A stretch of 64,000 bases of DNA from MH13 sp040219355. Lineage in GTDB: Bacteria; Pseudomonadota; Alphaproteobacteria; Rhizobiales; MH13. The stretch is taken from assembly GCA_040219355.1 (NCBI GenBank), contig JAVJSN010000017.1, positions 62,001 through 126,000 of the forward strand, written 5' to 3'. Below, one piece after another: positions 53,646 to 63,025 of the stretch; position 1 is the first letter of the stretch; every line of letters begins with the position of its first letter. Made by a program: the position numbers and the translations under genes. The notes beneath the pieces were generated by a model. It saw only the letters and a program-made list of their open reading frames with translations. It was not told the origin of the DNA and did no database searches.

Positions 53646-56600
53646 TCGGCAGCCTCTTGGTTGGGGTGCATCAGATCAGATAGCATGGCTTGGGTGGTGT
53701 TGCGGCGCGGTGTCCAGAGGCCGCGATCCAGCGCTTCGGCAAACCGTGCCAGCATATCGACCAGCGCCGGAGCATTGGCCTCCTCAATGAAGGTACGCAC
53801 ACGATCATCGCCGATATAGGCCTCAAACAGTGCATCGAAATGGTGGTCGGTGACCGCATGGGTGGTGGCAGCGAAGGCGAACAGATAATCCAGCGACGCT
53901 GCCATCTCAAACGCGCCCTTATAGCCATGGCGCATCACGCCTGCGATCCACTTTGGGTTAGACGCGCGGCCACGCACCACCCGCCCGATCTCCTCCTGCA
54001 GGGTGCGCGGCAGCGGTGTTTCAGGTCGTGAATGGTCAACATGATAGCTAGACGGCGCTTTACCGCTCAGCGTTTCGATGCTCGCTGCCAGGCCGCCTTC
54101 GAACTGGTAATAATCATCGCTGTCAAGCAGATCATGCTCACGATTATCCTGGTTCTGCACCACGGCCTGAGCACGACGCAGCTGGGACTTCAAAAGGGCT
54201 TTTTCAGCATCGCCCTGACGGCCAGCGCCATAGGCATAGCCGCCCCAGGCTATGAAGGCTTCGGCGAAGTCAGAGCGTTGCGTCCAACCGCCTTCATCGA
54301 TCAGCGCTTGCAGCCCTGCGCCATAAGCCCCAGGCATGGACCCGAAGACGCGATAGCCAGCTAAGCGCTCGGCATCGTCGATGGTTTTGCCAGCGGCCAG
54401 CAACCGCGCCCGGTCGATTGAGACACGCGCGGCGAGCGGATTCATGTCTGCTGGTTCGTCCAGAGCGGCCACGGCACGCGCGGCGCTGTCAAAAAGTTCA
54501 ATCTGGTGCGGAAAGGCATCGCGGAAAAAGCCTGAGATGCGCAACGTTACATCGACGCGTGGCCGGCGCAGATCTGACAGGGTTGTGATCGTGAAACCGG
54601 TCACCCGGCCTGAGCCGCCATCCCATTCTGGTTCGACGCCAATCAACGCCAGAGCCTGCGCAATGTCATCGCCGCCGGTGCGCATATTGGCGGTGCCCCA
54701 GCAGGTGAGCACTAGGCTTTGCAGCCACTCGCCGTGATCCTGAAAATGCCGAGCCAGCAGCGCCTCGGCGCTTTTCTGGCCGATCCGCCAGGCGGTGGGG
54801 GACGGCACGGCGCGCACGTCCACCGCAAAGAAGTTGCGCCCGGTTGGCAGCACATCGGGGCGTGCGCGGCTGGGGGCACCGGAGGGGCCAGGTGGCACAA
54901 AGCGCCCGGCAAGCCCGGCCAGCAAATTTGCGGTTTCATGTTCAGGCGATGCGCTGATACGTGGCCGCAGAACCGTGTCGATCCAGCCCATAACCGCCTG
55001 CGAGGCTGGTCCCGGTGCATCCACATCGCCTTGCACGAGTTTCAAAGCGAACGCTTCCAGCCGTTCAATGCCATCCCCGATGGTGCGCCACACCCCATCG
55101 TCTTGCAAAGCGTCCGGTTTGGCCAGCGTCCAAGGATGTCCGAAATCGCGGGTCAGCGGATCAAAGGTAAGGCCGAAATCATCGGCCAGCGCGCGCGTGA
55201 TGGAAGCGTCTTGCGCCGCCGAACCTCTAGGAAGTCGGGCGATGGCCACCAGCAGATCGGCTGTTTGCGCGGTTTCCGGCAACTGCCCAAAGATGTGCAA
55301 CCCATCGCGGATCTGAAGTTCTTTCAGGTCGCACAACGCTGTATCCAGCGTGATCAGATCATCGCCGACCTCGCCCTTCAGCCCGATATCCTCAGCCAAG
55401 CCGGTTTCCTGCGCAAAACCGATAATGTCGCGGGCCAACGCCTTCGCACGGCGTGGGTCGCTGGCCTCGGCGAAGGAATATTCGTCTAGTAACGCTTCAA
55501 GCTCCTGATAGGGACCGTGGCTTTCAGCGCGGGTGAGCGGTGGCGTCAGATGATCAAGGATCACGGACGCAGTGCGTCGCTTGGCCTGACAGCCTTCGCC
55601 AGGATCGTTGACAATGAACGGGTAGAGCGTGGGCAGATCGCCCAGGATCACTGCCGGAAAACAGGCATCTGACAAGGCCAGTGCCTTGCCGGGTAACCAT
55701 TCCAGATTGCCGTGCTTGCCGAACTGGATCAGCGCATCGCTGTGCGTCCGCAGATAGGCGTAGAATGCCAGATAGCCATGCGGCGGCACAAGGTCCGGGT
55801 CGTGATAGGTGCTGGCGGGATCGACATTGTAGCCTCGCGCTGGCTGGATGCCGATCAGCGTGTTGCCAAACCTGTGCAACGGCAACTTGAAGGCATCGTT
55901 CGCCACCTGCGGATCATCGTCCGGTGCTCCCCACCGGACGGTTACTTGGCTGCGCACGGTTTCAGGCAGCGTGTCAAAGAAGGTGTGGTACTCGGCCAGC
56001 GAGAACCACTCTCGTGATGCCTTGGAGAGCAACAGCGCCATCAGGTCGTCAGACGCTCGCGGCGCCTCACCAACCTTGTAACCGGCACTGTCCATGGCGT
56101 TTAAAAACCGGCCAACGGATGCGGGCGTATCCAGCCCGACTCCATTGCCGATGCGGCTGGTCTTGGTTGGATAATTGGCCAAGACGATGCCAACCCGTTT
56201 CTTGGCGGCGGGCGTGTCACGCAGTTTCGCCCAACGAGCGGCCAGCGCCGCCACGGCGTCCACATGGGTCGGTTCGGCCGCATAGGCTACCGGTGCAAAC
56301 TCGGTGAGCAGATCGCACTCGCCCTGGCGCTTGAAGCTGATCGCACGGCTATGAATGCGGCCATCCAGCTCCGGCATGGCCACATGCATCACCAGATCCG
56401 TACCAGGCAGTCCACGAGGGCTTGTTTCCCAGGCCTCGCGCGAAAGGCCGGACAGAACCGCCTGGATGACCGGTGCGCCGGTAAGGCTTAGCGGGCCGCC
56501 ATCGGCACCGTCGCTGGACCCAGTGGAAGCAAATGCTGTGGTGTTGAGGATCACTGGCGGGTCGATTTGCGGAAGCAACTCATCCAGAAATCCAATCGCC

Positions 56601-57313
56601 TCAGCATCTTTCAGGCTGGGTACGAAGATCGGCTGCGCAACCAGCCCGTGATGTGCCAGCGCGTCACATAACGCGCCGATGGGGGCCGTCGTCCCGGCTT
56701 GCAAGAGGCTGGTGTAAAAGACGATGGGAATGGCACCCGGCTTTGCCTGCTCATCGCTTGGCAGCAGGGTTGAAGCATCGCAAAGCCCGAAGCGTGGCAG
56801 CGGGCTGACGTCGGGTGCGTCCGGATGCTCACCGCGCGCCAAAGCATCCAAAAGTTGAAGCGCCTTCAACCTGTTGGCAGGTCCGCCCTCCACGCAAAGC
56901 TGCCAGAACCGTCGCACCAACGGCATCGCGACGGTCGATAGGGCTGCGAGGTCAGCATTCCACTGTGCTTCATGCGGCACCACGATCAGCTTCACACCCT
57001 GGTGAGCCAAAGCCGTGAGTCGTTCTATCCCATAGGGCCAGTATGCCTGCCCGCCAATGAGCCTAACAACGACGAGCTTGGCATGGGCGAGCGTGTTGTC
57101 GGCGTAAAGATCAACAGAATAGGGATGCTTGAGCTGCAAAAGGCTGGCAAGGCGCAGCGAGGCGGCCATCGAAGCCTCCTGCGCGTCCAGCGCAAAGGCT
57201 GACAGTTCCGTCTCGGCGGCCGACAAAAACACGATGTCGCCAGGCGACTGCGCCAGATCGACCGGTTCCTCGCCGTCATCAACGCGTCCGGCCTGCGCGG
57301 CAAGAACATGCAT
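53642..57313 (-). CDS. cobN: Cobaltochelatase subunit CobN
   Basis: This 1223-residue protein is the large subunit of the aerobic cobaltochelatase that inserts Co2+ into hydrogenobyrinic acid a,c-diamide with CobS and CobT and ATP. Landmarks include FGKHGNLEWLPGKALALS, VNDPGEGCQAKRR, GTANMRTGGDDIAQAL and RNTTQAMLSDL at the end. It begins immediately after the cobW stop (TAGATG) and overlaps cobO by 4 bases. The size is slightly short of the usual 1250-1280 residues, but no internal break is visible. Confidence 0.96.
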   Translation of the reverse strand: MHVLAAQAGRVDDGEEPVDLAQSPGDIVFLSAAETELSAFALDAQEASMAASLRLASLLQLKHPYSVDLYADNTLAHAKLVVVRLIGGQAYWPYGIERLTALAHQGVKLIVVPHEAQWNADLAALSTVAMPLVRRFWQLCVEGGPANRLKALQLLDALARGEHPDAPDVSPLPRFGLCDASTLLPSDEQAKPGAIPIVFYTSLLQAGTTAPIGALCDALAHHGLVAQPIFVPSLKDAEAIGFLDELLPQIDPPVILNTTAFASTGSSDGADGGPLSLTGAPVIQAVLSGLSREAWETSPRGLPGTDLVMHVAMPELDGRIHSRAISFKRQGECDLLTEFAPVAYAAEPTHVDAVAALAARWAKLRDTPAAKKRVGIVLANYPTKTSRIGNGVGLDTPASVGRFLNAMDSAGYKVGEAPRASDDLMALLLSKASREWFSLAEYHTFFDTLPETVRSQVTVRWGAPDDDPQVANDAFKLPLHRFGNTLIGIQPARGYNVDPASTYHDPDLVPPHGYLAFYAYLRTHSDALIQFGKHGNLEWLPGKALALSDACFPAVILGDLPTLYPFIVNDPGEGCQAKRRTASVILDHLTPPLTRAESHGPYQELEALLDEYSFAEASDPRRAKALARDIIGFAQETGLAEDIGLKGEVGDDLITLDTALCDLKELQIRDGLHIFGQLPETAQTADLLVAIARLPRGSAAQDASITRALADDFGLTFDPLTRDFGHPWTLAKPDALQDDGVWRTIGDGIERLEAFALKLVQGDVDAPGPASQAVMGWIDTVLRPRISASPEHETANLLAGLAGRFVPPGPSGAPSRARPDVLPTGRNFFAVDVRAVPSPTAWRIGQKSAEALLARHFQDHGEWLQSLVLTCWGTANMRTGGDDIAQALALIGVEPEWDGGSGRVTGFTITTLSDLRRPRVDVTLRISGFFRDAFPHQIELFDSAARAVAALDEPADMNPLAARVSIDRARLLAAGKTIDDAERLAGYRVFGSMPGAYGAGLQALIDEGGWTQRSDFAEAFIAWGGYAYGAGRQGDAEKALLKSQLRRAQAVVQNQDNREHDLLDSDDYYQFEGGLAASIETLSGKAPSSYHVDHSRPETPLPRTLQEEIGRVVRGRASNPKWIAGVMRHGYKGAFEMAASLDYLFAFAATTHAVTDHHFDALFEAYIGDDRVRTFIEEANAPALVDMLARFAEALDRGLWTPRRNTTQAMLSDLMHPNQEAAE

Positions 57314-58378
57314 CTAGGCTGCGTTCGCCAGGCCAGGAACGTCAGACAGGTCGGCCAGCGGACTGAGGCCAATCACCACCAGACCGGTCTTTTGCGGTCT
57401 GCCGGAGGTGTCGAAGTGGCTGGTGACGCGTGGCCCGACCGCCTGAACGATCACCGGGGCGGCCTTGCCTTCAACCTGTGCAACACCTTTCACGCGCAGC
57501 ACGCCGGGCTTGGCGCAAAGCGCGCTGACAAAAACATCAAGCGCCTGCTTGGACGCAAATGCCGGCGGCGTAACAACACGGGAGTCAAATTCATCATGGC
57601 TGTGGTCATGGTGATGGTGGTGATCATCATGGTCGTGGTCATGATCGTTGCCATGATGATGATGGCCCGCATGACGGCCATCCATATCTTGCTCCGCGCC
57701 TGCGCCCAGACCGATCAACAGATCGGCGGGCAATCCGTCGGCGGTGGAACGGACCACCTTCACCCCGGCGCGTTTGTCGTCCAGCGCTCTGTTGACCTTG
57801 TCCAGATCCTCAACCGTGACACGGTCCGTTTTGGAGAGCACCACCAGATCAGCACAGCGCAGCTGGTCGGCAAAAAGCTCTTCAACTGGCGTCTCATGAT
57901 CCAGGCTTTCATCGGCAGCGCGCTGGGCCTCCACCTTTGCCGGGTCTGGCGCATAGAGGCCATGGGCAAGCGCTTCGGCATCGGCCACTGTCACCACGCC
58001 ATCCACGGTCGTGCGCGCGGCAACGCTTGGCCATTGAAACGCTTGCACCAGGGGTTGGGGTAGGGCGAGACCGGACGTTTCAATTACGATGTGTTCAGGG
58101 GCAGGTTCGCGGGCGAGCAACATCTCCATGGTTGGCAGAAAATCATCAGCCACCGTGCAGCAGATGCAGCCATTGGTCAGCTCAATCACATCCTCGTCGG
58201 CGCAGCCTTCAATGCCGCAACCGGCAATCTGCTCGCCATCAAAACCGAGATCGCCAAACTCGTTGACGACCAGCGCGATGCGCTTGCCGCCAGCTGAGCG
58301 GATTAGGTTCTGGATAAGGGTTGTTTTGCCAGCTCCCAGAAACCCAGTGATGATCGTGGCGGGGATAGGTGCTGTCAT
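57314..58378 (-). CDS. cobW: CobW GTP-dependent metallochaperone
   Basis: This 354-residue G3E-family GTPase has Walker A GFLGAGKTTLIQNL, the metal-binding CxCC motif in NGCICCTVADD, the SKTD base-recognition motif and a C-terminal CobW_C domain. A very His/Asp-rich loop (about residues 235-260) separates the domains. CobW is thought to deliver Co2+ to the CobNST chelatase, and its place next to cobN fits. It overlaps cobU by 4 bases (ATGA). Confidence 0.95.
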   Translation of the reverse strand: MTAPIPATIITGFLGAGKTTLIQNLIRSAGGKRIALVVNEFGDLGFDGEQIAGCGIEGCADEDVIELTNGCICCTVADDFLPTMEMLLAREPAPEHIVIETSGLALPQPLVQAFQWPSVAARTTVDGVVTVADAEALAHGLYAPDPAKVEAQRAADESLDHETPVEELFADQLRCADLVVLSKTDRVTVEDLDKVNRALDDKRAGVKVVRSTADGLPADLLIGLGAGAEQDMDGRHAGHHHHGNDHDHDHDDHHHHHDHSHDEFDSRVVTPPAFASKQALDVFVSALCAKPGVLRVKGVAQVEGKAAPVIVQAVGPRVTSHFDTSGRPQKTGLVVIGLSPLADLSDVPGLANAA

Positions 58379-58911
58379 TGGGTGGAATCCTTAAGGGTCA
58401 ATGGTAGACCGGCAGCAACGAAGTAAACGTGGGTGGCTAGGGCTGCGAGGCGCTGGTTGAGACGGCCTTGAAGATCACCAAATCGCCGCGCCAGGGCATT
58501 TTCCGGCACAATGCCAAGGCCGGTTTCGTTGGACACCAGAACGACCGGTCCGCGCCGCACAGCCAGCGTTTCGATCAGCCGGTCGAACTCTTCATCCATG
58601 TGCGCTTCGGCAAGCAGCCGATTGGTCAGCCACAGCGTCAGGCAATCGACCAGCACAATGGTGTCGGGCGCAAGCTCGCGCACCAAGGCGCTTGAGAGAT
58701 CATGCTGCTCTTCCACGGTTTGCCACCCATCCTCGGCGCGCTGCGACTTGTGGCCGGCAATGCGGGTGTGCATTTCATCATCGTAAGCCGCGGCGGTCGC
58801 AATGTAGACACGGTTCAACTCGGTGGCGCGGCACAGCGCTTCTGCGTGCCGGGACTTGCCCGAACGGACACCGCCAAAAACCAAGGTGCAGGGAAAAGGT
58901 GCTTCGGCCAT
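58375..58911 (-). CDS. cobU: Adenosylcobinamide kinase / adenosylcobinamide-phosphate guanylyltransferase
   Basis: This 178-residue bifunctional enzyme (CobU/CobP) phosphorylates adenosylcobinamide and transfers GMP to it. The P-loop is LVFGGVRSGKSRHAE; YIATAAAYDDEM, IAGHKSQR and VLVSNETGLGIVPENALARRFGDLQGRLNQ are family landmarks. I place the start at ATG 58911; ATG 58920 adds three residues. The open frame to 59196 is riboswitch leader, not protein. It is the first gene of the cobU-cobW-cobN-cobO(-cobQ) operon. Confidence 0.94.
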   Translation of the reverse strand: MAEAPFPCTLVFGGVRSGKSRHAEALCRATELNRVYIATAAAYDDEMHTRIAGHKSQRAEDGWQTVEEQHDLSSALVRELAPDTIVLVDCLTLWLTNRLLAEAHMDEEFDRLIETLAVRRGPVVLVSNETGLGIVPENALARRFGDLQGRLNQRLAALATHVYFVAAGLPLTLKDSTQ

Positions 58912-59013
58912 CACGCGCATCGTTGCTGGCGAGGATGGGGGCACCGGAGCCGTGTCAGCTCGCATTTGCGCCCCGGAACACCCCGTCCGGTTGGTTTCAA
59001 AACAGGGCATCAG

Positions 59014-59193
59014 CCCAAGCTCTGGCAGGTCTCCTGGCTCGCAGCGTTTGCCGATCCATGCGCCTTCCCACCTCATCAGGCAGTGGCATACGCACACATC
59101 GCGCTGCTTACAGTTGCGGGGGCAGCTGCGGCTTTGCAGAGAAACCTCTGTGCACCGCATTCCCTTTTCACCGTCCCGTTGAAAGGACAGCAC
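59014..59193 (-). promoter_or_regulatory. Cobalamin riboswitch upstream of cobU
   Basis: Reading the minus strand, the segment carries the ordered AdoCbl riboswitch landmarks: GGTGAAAAGGGAATGCGGTG, then CCGCAGCTGCCCCCGCAACT with TAAGC, then GCCACTG, then GGGAAGGCGCATGG, and last the B12 box GAGCCAGGAGACCTGCC. It ends about 100 bases before the cobU start, so it is placed to shut the operon when adenosylcobalamin is plentiful. Apart from it, the 409-base gap between cobU and the aminotransferase holds only the short leader to cobU and the start region of the divergent gene. Confidence 0.95.
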
Positions 59194-59320
59194 CAAAGCG
59201 GTTTGAGTGTATCAGCAAAATTGGACGCTTGGGAACAGCATCTTTTTGCCTGTGGTCCCTTTTGCCAGGGTTAAACGATGCGGCTACAACACGGCCTCCA
59301 ACCGTTGCGTGAGAGACAGT

Positions 59321-60493
59321 ATGCGCCCAACCCATCCGCTTTACACCGGCATGCCAACCACAATTTTCGAAGTGATGAGCCGCCTTGCCATGGAGCATAA
59401 GGCGGTGAATTTGGGTCAGGGATTTCCCGATGTCGATGGGCCTGAAGAGGTACGCCGGGTGGCAGCCGATGCCCTGATGGAAGGGCCAAACCAGTATCCA
59501 CCGATGATGGGCCTGCCGGAGCTGCGCCAGGCTGTCGCTGACAGCGAGCATCGCTTTTTTGGCATCCAGCGCGGCCCTGCCGATGTTCTCATCACGTCCG
59601 GTGCCACCGAGGCGCTGTCAGATTGCTTGATGGCCTTGGTGGAACCAGGCGATGAGGTGGTCGTTTTTGACCCTTGCTACGATTGCTATGTGCCATTGAT
59701 CAGGCGCGCTGGTGGCGTGCCAAAGGTGGTTGCGCTGTCGCCGCCAGATTGGAGGTTCTCGCAAGCCGATCTGGATGCGGCATTCACCGATAAGACCAAG
59801 GCCATCCTGATAAACAATCCGCATAACCCCGCCTCGAAAGTGTTTTCTCGGCAAGAACTCGAGCGTGTGGCAGCCAAACTGACCCTCCATGATGCTTACG
59901 CGATTTGCGATGAGGTCTATGAGCATTTGGTGTTCTGCGACGCCAAGCATGTGCCGCTTTCCACATTACCAGGCATGGCAGAACGCTGTGTGCGCATCGG
60001 CTCGGCAGGTAAGAGCTTCTCACTCACCGGTTGGAAAGTTGGCTACGTGTCGGGCCCATCACCCCTCATTGCCCCCATCGCCAAAGCGCATCAGTTCACC
60101 ACCTTCACCACACCACCCAATCTGCAAAAGGCTGTGGCGTTTGGGCTTGGTCTGCCGGACAGCTACTATCGCGGTTTGGCCGATGATTTGGCGGCAAAAC
60201 GCGACCGGTTGGCGTCTGGTCTGGCCGCGATCGGCTTTCCCACCCTACAAGCCGATGGCAGCTATTTCCTGATCGCCGATATCAGTCAGCTTGGCCTGGG
60301 TTCAGATGTTGACGCCGCCCAGCGCATGACGGTGGAGGCCGGTGTCACCACGGTGCCCATGTCGGCTTTTTACACTGGTGAAGCACCAAGCTATCTTCTG
60401 CGCTTTTGTTTTTGCAAACGCGATGAAGTGTTGGATGAAGCGGTCGCTCGGTTGAAGGCTTGGCGTGAGCGCGGGTTTACGGCGGCAGCGTAG
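59321..60493 (+). CDS. Class I/II pyridoxal phosphate aminotransferase
   Basis: This 390-residue PLP enzyme of fold type I has the N-terminal VNLGQGFPDVDGPEEV, NPHNPASKVFS, DEVYEHLVF and the PLP lysine in SAGKSFSLTGWKVGY (Lys231). These are features of the subgroup with kynurenine/glutamine and methionine aminotransferases and DapC-like enzymes. ATG 59321 follows GAGAG; the frame open to 59207 has no similarity. It is divergent from the B12 operon. It is not a CobC (threonine-phosphate decarboxylase) by sequence. The amino donor is not determined. Confidence 0.9.
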   Translation: MRPTHPLYTGMPTTIFEVMSRLAMEHKAVNLGQGFPDVDGPEEVRRVAADALMEGPNQYPPMMGLPELRQAVADSEHRFFGIQRGPADVLITSGATEALSDCLMALVEPGDEVVVFDPCYDCYVPLIRRAGGVPKVVALSPPDWRFSQADLDAAFTDKTKAILINNPHNPASKVFSRQELERVAAKLTLHDAYAICDEVYEHLVFCDAKHVPLSTLPGMAERCVRIGSAGKSFSLTGWKVGYVSGPSPLIAPIAKAHQFTTFTTPPNLQKAVAFGLGLPDSYYRGLADDLAAKRDRLASGLAAIGFPTLQADGSYFLIADISQLGLGSDVDAAQRMTVEAGVTTVPMSAFYTGEAPSYLLRFCFCKRDEVLDEAVARLKAWRERGFTAAA

Positions 60494-60503
60494 CTAGTTG
60501 CGC

Positions 60504-60583
60504 TGTCATCCCGGACGCTGATGGCGATCCGGGAACTGAAAAGGACGAACGTTGGCATATCCTGGTTTAGCGCCGGGATGGCA
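60504..60583. repeat. Second interspersed palindromic repeat
   Basis: Arms TGTCATCCCGGACGCTGATG with GATCCGGGAACT (60504-60535) and ATATCCTGGTTTAGCGCCGG with GATGGCA (60557-60583) form the same type of GTCATCC...GGATGGC double hairpin as at 52896-53004. It lies in the gap between two convergent genes, the usual place for such elements, and may also end both transcripts. Confidence 0.65.
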
Positions 60584-60590
60584 CAAGGAG

Positions 60591-61982
60591 CTAAGCGACC
60601 GTTCGGTTGCCCTCCACCACCAAATGTGCGGGCACAGTGCGCTGGGTGGTCAGGTCATCGGTCGCCCGGTCCGACCACCGCATGCCGACAACAGCACCAT
60701 CGGGCGTTTCGTCGAAAATGTTGTCGCGGATCACGCTCGGCCCCACACCATCGACCACGGACACCATGACCCCGACCGGTGTGCGGCGAACAAGGTTCTG
60801 CGAGACAATAACATTGCGCAGATAAGGTCCCCAACCGGCATTGATTCCGTTGGTCGCCGCATCTTCGATGATATTGTTGGTGACGGTCGTATCTGCTTGA
60901 ACACCAATGCCGGTTCCGTAGGTTGAAGCGCCTGTGGGCAGACGGCTTGGACCTTGAATGTTACGCACAATATTGCCTTGGACCACCGCCATGCGGCCAT
61001 TGTCCATGAAATTGGCAATGGAAATGCCGTTTGCCGCGCCATCGATCACATTGTTCGCGACAATCGCGCCCTGAAAGCCCGACTCGGCAAACATCGCCAC
61101 TTCGCCAGACCGTGTGCAGGTGTTGCCAACCAGTTGAACGTTTGAGGCGGCGTTGCAGCGCACGGCCGAAAAATCGCAATCATGCACTATGTTGCCGGAG
61201 ATGATCAGGTCATCGGCACGGAACACATTGATGCCGTTGCCATATCGCCCTGTGCCACCGGAGACAGCGCGAATGCGCTCAATCCGATTGCCGGTGATGA
61301 TGGTACCATCGCGACCCTGGCTCCAGCGGAAAATCAGAATTCCATTGTCAGAACAGTCGCTGACCACATTGTCGCGAATGGCCAGACCCTGCGCATCGTT
61401 GGACTGAAACGCCGTGCCCAGAATGCCTGATAGCGTTGAGCGTTCGATGCGCCCGGCAACGCGGTCGAAGGTCACCCCGTCTTTCAGCGAGCCTTGTATG
61501 GCGCAATCCTCAATCGCGATGTTCGCGCCGGTGGAAATGTGCAGCAGAGCGGGCGCGTAATCGGCCAATGGACGGTTGTTGCCATCCAGCACCAAGCCTT
61601 CCAGCCGCACATCGCGCACATTGGTGCCAAACATCAAATGACCATCGCCGGCATAGCGGATGCGGGTGCGACCGGGCACGCCAACAATCGTGATGCCAGT
61701 CGGCAAATCAATGTTGCTGACCAGATAGTCGCCTGCCGGCATAAAGAGTGGTTGCCCGTCTTGCGCGGAGCGATTGATCGCCTCTTGCAATGCAACACTT
61801 TGATTGTCGAGTGCGCCAGGACGCACGCCCAATATGGTCGCGTCTAGGGAGCCACGCAGATCAGCCAAAAGTGTTTGAGCCTTGGCAGCAGCGGGAACAA
61901 CAAGCCCAGCACCAACCAGCGAGCCAGTGAGAAAGGTGCGCCTTGAAAGGTTGCGTCGCGGTGAAACGGTTTGTTGTCGCAT
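60591..61982 (-). CDS. Tat-exported parallel beta-helix repeat protein (TIGR03808-like)
   Basis: This 463-residue protein has a twin-arginine signal (RRTFLTGSLVGAG at residues 14-26) and a long run of beta-helix repeats with Asn-rich turns (for example IISGNIVHDC, LVGNTCTRSG, IVANNVIDGA), as in pectate-lyase-like right-handed beta-helices. It matches a Tat-exported repeat family that I know from Hyphomicrobiales but whose function is unknown. It could bind or cut a surface polysaccharide. It ends convergently with the aminotransferase gene. Confidence 0.85.
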   Translation of the reverse strand: MRQQTVSPRRNLSRRTFLTGSLVGAGLVVPAAAKAQTLLADLRGSLDATILGVRPGALDNQSVALQEAINRSAQDGQPLFMPAGDYLVSNIDLPTGITIVGVPGRTRIRYAGDGHLMFGTNVRDVRLEGLVLDGNNRPLADYAPALLHISTGANIAIEDCAIQGSLKDGVTFDRVAGRIERSTLSGILGTAFQSNDAQGLAIRDNVVSDCSDNGILIFRWSQGRDGTIITGNRIERIRAVSGGTGRYGNGINVFRADDLIISGNIVHDCDFSAVRCNAASNVQLVGNTCTRSGEVAMFAESGFQGAIVANNVIDGAANGISIANFMDNGRMAVVQGNIVRNIQGPSRLPTGASTYGTGIGVQADTTVTNNIIEDAATNGINAGWGPYLRNVIVSQNLVRRTPVGVMVSVVDGVGPSVIRDNIFDETPDGAVVGMRWSDRATDDLTTQRTVPAHLVVEGNRTVA

Positions 61983-62035
61983 GCGCGGGGATGCGCAAAC
62001 ACCATGCCAAGAAACTCTGTCCCATTACGGGACGG

Positions 62036-63025
62036 TTACAAACCGGCTTGCTTAACCAATTGTTCAACAGCGATGGAAGGCGCCAGTGTTCCGTCGGCAA
62101 CCTGGGCTTCCGCCCTCTCAATAGCAGCGCGCAACTTTGGGTCGCGGGTCAGGCGTTCCATGGCACGTTCGCGCAGCATATCGCGCATCCAGCCAAGATT
62201 CTGGTCCGTGCGCCGTTTGGCAAAAAGCCCAGCAGCTTGGTGCTTGGCACGATGATCCTTGATGGTCGCCCAAAGCGTTTCCAACCCATCGCCTTGGAGC
62301 CCGGATTGGGTGAGAACCGGCGGCTTCCAGACCTTTGAGGTGGGTGCCAAGATGTCGAGCGCCGCGCGATAATGGGCCGCAGCCTTGCGCGCTGCTGGGG
62401 CATTCTCCCCATCGGCTTTGTTGATTGTGATGATGTCGGCGATCTCCAACACACCCTTCTTGATGCCTTGAAGCTCATCGCCAGCGCCGGGCAGCATCAG
62501 CACCACGAACACATCCACCATGTCGGCCACAGCAGTCTCCGACTGGCCGATACCAACGGTTTCCACCAGCACCACATCGTGCCCGGCGGCTTCGCAAAGC
62601 AGGATCGTCTCGCGCGATTTGGCTGTCACACCGCCCAGTGTGCCCGCTGACGGCGAAGGGCGAATGTAGGCACCTTTAGAGGTGGCCAAACGTTCCATGC
62701 GCGTCTTGTCGCCCAGAATTGAACCACCGGTTCGGGTGGAGGACGGGTCGACCGCCAGCACTGCAAGCCTGTGGCCTAGCGCGATTAGCATTGCGCCAAA
62801 GGTATCGATGGTGGTGGATTTGCCGACGCCGGGCACGCCGGTCATCCCAATACGGATGGCGTTTCCAGTTTCTGGCATGATCTGTTGGATCAGGGCGCGA
62901 GCCTGTTCACGATGGTCGGGCCGCTTGGACTCCACAAGCGTGATTCCGCGGGCCAAGGCTGAACGCTCGCCTGCCAAGATCGCAGATGCAAGCGCATCAA
63001 CATCAAGACTGGTGGCGCCGCTCAC
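62036..63025 (-). CDS. meaB: Methylmalonyl-CoA mutase-associated GTPase
   Basis: This 329-residue G3E GTPase (MeaB/ArgK) has the P-loop GVPGVGKST (63-71), the VDPSSTRTGGSILGDKTRM switch region, ETVGIGQSE and the NKADG base motif. It guards the loading and integrity of adenosylcobalamin in methylmalonyl-CoA mutase. The mutase gene itself is not in the window. It overlaps the upstream lipoprotein gene by 4 bases. Confidence 0.95.
   Translation of the reverse strand: MSGATSLDVDALASAILAGERSALARGITLVESKRPDHREQARALIQQIMPETGNAIRIGMTGVPGVGKSTTIDTFGAMLIALGHRLAVLAVDPSSTRTGGSILGDKTRMERLATSKGAYIRPSPSAGTLGGVTAKSRETILLCEAAGHDVVLVETVGIGQSETAVADMVDVFVVLMLPGAGDELQGIKKGVLEIADIITINKADGENAPAARKAAAHYRAALDILAPTSKVWKPPVLTQSGLQGDGLETLWATIKDHRAKHQAAGLFAKRRTDQNLGWMRDMLRERAMERLTRDPKLRAAIERAEAQVADGTLAPSIAVEQLVKQAGL

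Noticed and set aside
57308..58063. Plus-strand frame with a Met/Val-rich hydrophobic stretch that looks like a membrane helix.
   Set aside because: It is the antisense of cobW, and the hydrophobic part is the complement of its His-rich loop.
58912..59196. N-terminal extension of CobU with several cysteines.
   Set aside because: It is the cobalamin riboswitch read as codons, with every aptamer landmark in order, and it lacks CobU similarity.
59321..60493. CobC threonine-phosphate decarboxylase completing the B12 set.
   Set aside because: The motifs match the kynurenine/methionine aminotransferase subgroup, and the gene is divergent from the cob operon.
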